The notes below the pieces were generated by a model. It saw only the letters and a program-made list of their open reading frames with translations, was not told where the DNA came from and did not search any database. The translations under genes and the position numbers were made by a program. Shown here piece by piece: positions 62,239 to 64,000 of a stretch of DNA of 64,000 nucleotides. Origin of the DNA: Bacteroidota bacterium. Its GTDB lineage: Bacteria; Bacteroidota; Bacteroidia; Bacteroidales; F082. Where the stretch lies: the NCBI GenBank assembly GCA_016845105.1, contig JAERTF010000181.1, forward strand, positions 1-64,000, written 5' to 3'. The first letter of the stretch is position 1. Each line of letters starts with the position of its first letter.

Positions 62239-63099
62239 ATGACAAAGATGAAAACTAAATATTTTATTTCAATACTTATACTCGTTGCATTTATTTTAAA
62301 CTCATGCGATAAAGTATCACCACCATATATTGAATCGCGCGACTATTGCAGTGGTAATAAAAAAGTACTAATTGAAGATTATACAGGTCATGGATGTGTT
62401 AATTGCCCAGGAGCTGCAGTTCTTGCTCATGATCTGAAAGAACAGTTCTGTGACAGGGTTGTAATTATTGGTGTTCACGCTGGATATTTTGCTAAACCAT
62501 ATTTTGAAGATGATACCCTCTTTGCTGCTAATTATACAACTGAAGCTGGAAATACATGGGATAATTTTTTTGGAAACAGCTCAATGGGAAATCCTAATGG
62601 ATTGATAGACAGAGTTAAAAAATCAGATGGATATGTTTTATATCCCCAAAGCTGGGCCAATACTGTAGATCCACTTCTTATGGAATCAGCAAAAGCTCTT
62701 ATAACAATCTCAAACGATTTTAATACTGATAATAGTACCTTAACTACCAATATTAAAACTGATATTCAGGAGCCATTGGAAGGAAAATACAGCTTGATAG
62801 TATGCATTACCCAAGATAATCTTGTATCTCCACAAAAGAATAATGATCCTGAAATAGGACCAACTCCCATTGATGAAAATTATGTTCACAATCATGTGCT
62901 TCGCGGAACCTTAAACGGTGTTTGGGGAGAAACAATAGGTACAAATGGAGAAGTTTCTGTAGGGAGTGTTTACGAAAACTCATATACATCAGCTTTCCCA
63001 GATAACTGGATACCAAAGGATTGCCATGTTGTTGCATTTATGTATAACGATGAAACAAAAACTGTAGTTCAGGTTGAAGAACTTGCTGTATTAGAGTAG
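62239..63099 (+). CDS. Omp28-related lipoprotein with CxxC motif
   Basis: A 286-residue lipoprotein (lipobox ending at Cys23 in LNSCDK). The N-terminal half is an Omp28-like thioredoxin domain with Cys53 and Cys56 in YTGHGCVNCPGA, and IIGVHAGYFA, GNPNGLIDR as following landmarks. The C-terminal half is a beta-sandwich (YSLIVCITQDNLVSPQ, HNHVLRGTLNGVWGE, CHVVAFMYNDETK). It starts 2 bp after the DUF6029 gene. A redox partnership with TlpA is attractive because both carry CxxC, but no reaction is known. Confidence 0.88.
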   Translation: MTKMKTKYFISILILVAFILNSCDKVSPPYIESRDYCSGNKKVLIEDYTGHGCVNCPGAAVLAHDLKEQFCDRVVIIGVHAGYFAKPYFEDDTLFAANYTTEAGNTWDNFFGNSSMGNPNGLIDRVKKSDGYVLYPQSWANTVDPLLMESAKALITISNDFNTDNSTLTTNIKTDIQEPLEGKYSLIVCITQDNLVSPQKNNDPEIGPTPIDENYVHNHVLRGTLNGVWGETIGTNGEVSVGSVYENSYTSAFPDNWIPKDCHVVAFMYNDETKTVVQVEELAVLE

Positions 63100-63144
63100 C
63101 AACATTCATATTTATTAAAAGATAGTTGATAAAAAGCTATTAAA

Positions 63145-63152
63145 TATATTTG
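63145..63152 (+). promoter_or_regulatory. -7 box TATATTTG for the helical protein gene
   Basis: Exact TAnnTTTG, 33 nt before the ATG at 63186. A TTG lies 16 nt upstream, just short of the usual 17-23 spacing. Confidence 0.5.
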
Positions 63153-63185
63153 TTTTACAGCCTTGCTTTTATATAATAATGTGCA

Positions 63186-63668
63186 ATGAAAACTGCGACT
63201 GTTAAAGAGCTAAAAGTAGAGCTTAATAGTCGTTCTCACGAAGATCTTGTTAAGCTCAATTTACGTTTATCCAAATTCAAAAAGGAGAATAAGGAATTAT
63301 TGACTTATTTGCTTTATGAAAGCATAAATGAAACTGCATATATTGTAAGTGTAAAAAATGAAACTAGTCTAGCATTTGAGTCGATAAACAGGTCAAGCTA
63401 CTTTTATATTAAGAAGAGTGTCCGTAAAATATTGCGTAATGTTAAAAAGTATATACGTTATTCTGGTAAGAAAGAAACTGAAGTCGAGCTGCTATTACAT
63501 TTTTGTGGAGAGTTGAAAGAATTACTACCATTATATGATAAGCTTGCTCCACTGAAAAAACTTTACTTCCGTCAAGTTGAGGTAATAAAAAAATCTATAT
63601 CTACTCTTCACGAAGATTTACAATATGATTACCACATTGAACTTGATGAGTTATTACTTGAGAACTAG
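63186..63668 (+). CDS. small helical protein of unknown function
   Basis: A 160-residue protein without signal peptide, rich in Leu, Lys and Glu and nearly all helical by eye (KELKVELNSRSHEDLVKLNL, LLTYLLYESINETAYI, KSVRKILRNVKKYIRY, LLLHFCGELKELLPLYDKL). It has one Cys and no recognised motif. Similar proteins are frequent in Bacteroidota genomes as uncharacterised. It sits between the Omp28 gene and comF, both in the same direction, but has its own -7 box. Confidence 0.65.
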   Translation: MKTATVKELKVELNSRSHEDLVKLNLRLSKFKKENKELLTYLLYESINETAYIVSVKNETSLAFESINRSSYFYIKKSVRKILRNVKKYIRYSGKKETEVELLLHFCGELKELLPLYDKLAPLKKLYFRQVEVIKKSISTLHEDLQYDYHIELDELLLEN

Positions 63669-63802
63669 TATTTATTTTGGCAATTGGCCAAAATATTCGG
63701 GCTAGGCCTAAAGATTCATTTTGATTGAAGAGTTACCTACTGAACAATATCAAATAATTTGACCATTGGCAATCAATAATTTTTTCGTATATTGTGCTAT
63801 CA

Positions 63803-63810
63803 TAAATTTG
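63803..63810 (+). promoter_or_regulatory. -7 box TAAATTTG for comF
   Basis: Exact TAnnTTTG, 14 nt before the comF ATG at 63825. Expected TSS lies within a few bases of the start, leaving a very short leader. Confidence 0.45.
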
Positions 63811-63824
63811 ATAATCATTAAGTT

Positions 63825-64000
63825 ATGTGGCTAACTGATTTTCTTAACTTATTCTTTCCAAACCTTTGTCAGGCGTGTGGAAGGTCATTAATAAAGAGCG
63901 AAAATATTATATGTTTAGAATGTCTCTACAAACTCCCAAAAACAAATTTCCATTTGCACGAAAACAACCCAATATCAAGAATTTTTTGGGGTAGAGCAGA
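63825..64000 (+). CDS. comF: ComF family protein, N-terminal part (cut by window edge)
   Basis: The frame runs off the right edge after 58 codons. The N-terminus has LFFPNLCQACGRSL and IICLECLYKLP, which matches the zinc-binding double CxxC of ComF proteins. The phosphoribosyltransferase domain expected after it is beyond the window. ComF proteins act in DNA uptake or handling. Assignment rests on the short cysteine module only. Confidence 0.75.
   Translation, partial: MWLTDFLNLFFPNLCQACGRSLIKSENIICLECLYKLPKTNFHLHENNPISRIFWGRA

Noticed and set aside
1-64000. Prophage or integrative element core
   Set aside because: Apart from the transposase end at the left border, no integrase, capsid, terminase or conjugation gene is present.

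Overview
The window is AT-rich DNA from a member of the phylum Bacteroidota, most likely a marine or anaerobic Bacteroidales/Marinilabiliales-like organism; genus and species cannot be read from the sequence. The reasons are: three secreted proteins with type IX secretion (T9SS) C-terminal sorting domains; many exact TAnnTTTG promoter elements (the Bacteroidota -7 box) and few Shine-Dalgarno sites; a giant two-component-propeller sensor kinase; FISUMP, Omp28 and DUF6029-type proteins; and lipoproteins with short lipoboxes. No rRNA, tRNA, CRISPR array or prophage was seen.

Layout. 1-134: C-terminal end of an IS1595-like transposase. 0.17-5.6 kb (minus): fatty-acid/acyl-CoA oxidation block with ElbB, a FabK/nitronate-monooxygenase-like flavoprotein, acyl-CoA dehydrogenase, a methyltransferase and ETF beta/alpha. 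5.7-13.0 kb (plus): two-gene xanthine dehydrogenase, YgeY, YgeW and L-serine dehydratase. 13.2-21.35 kb: secreted M1 peptidase, a 1.2k-residue T9SS propeller/PKD protein, and an ECF sigma / anti-sigma / secreted propeller trio. 21.36-33.87 kb (minus): hydantoinase HyuA, a YgjV-like membrane protein, SsnA, a four-helix-bundle (S23) protein, a fused Fe-S/molybdenum hydroxylase (XdhD type), two fold-type-II PLP enzymes and YgfK. 33.96-36.8 kb (plus): MocA-type nucleotidyltransferase, XdhC family protein, Asp/Glu racemase and a pentapeptide-repeat protein. 36.9-41.9 kb: serine hydrolase, DUF1801, FISUMP lipoprotein, receiver-kinase, YjbQ. 42.0-44.6 kb (minus): thiolase and 3-hydroxyacyl-CoA dehydrogenase. 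44.8-59.8 kb: envelope proteins, a second T9SS propeller protein, GH109-like oxidoreductase, ManA, lipoproteins and a LytTR/propeller two-component system. 60.0-63.1 kb: TlpA thioredoxin, DUF6029, Omp28. The end holds a helical protein and the start of comF.

The central theme (5.7-36 kb) is a molybdenum-hydroxylase gene set matching the E. coli yge/ygf/ssnA/xdhD region, which recent work ties to anaerobic purine (urate) breakdown. My reading is that purines are oxidised or reduced by the two hydroxylases and YgfK, opened by the amidohydrolases HyuA and SsnA, cut by YgeY, decarbamoylated by YgeW, and that the remaining amino acid is deaminated to pyruvate. Here L-serine dehydratase and two uncharacterised PLP enzymes sit where E. 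coli uses the diaminopropionate ammonia-lyase YgeX. The flanking ETF/acyl-CoA dehydrogenase and thiolase/HAD genes could supply or drain acyl-CoA and electrons, but this link is positional only.
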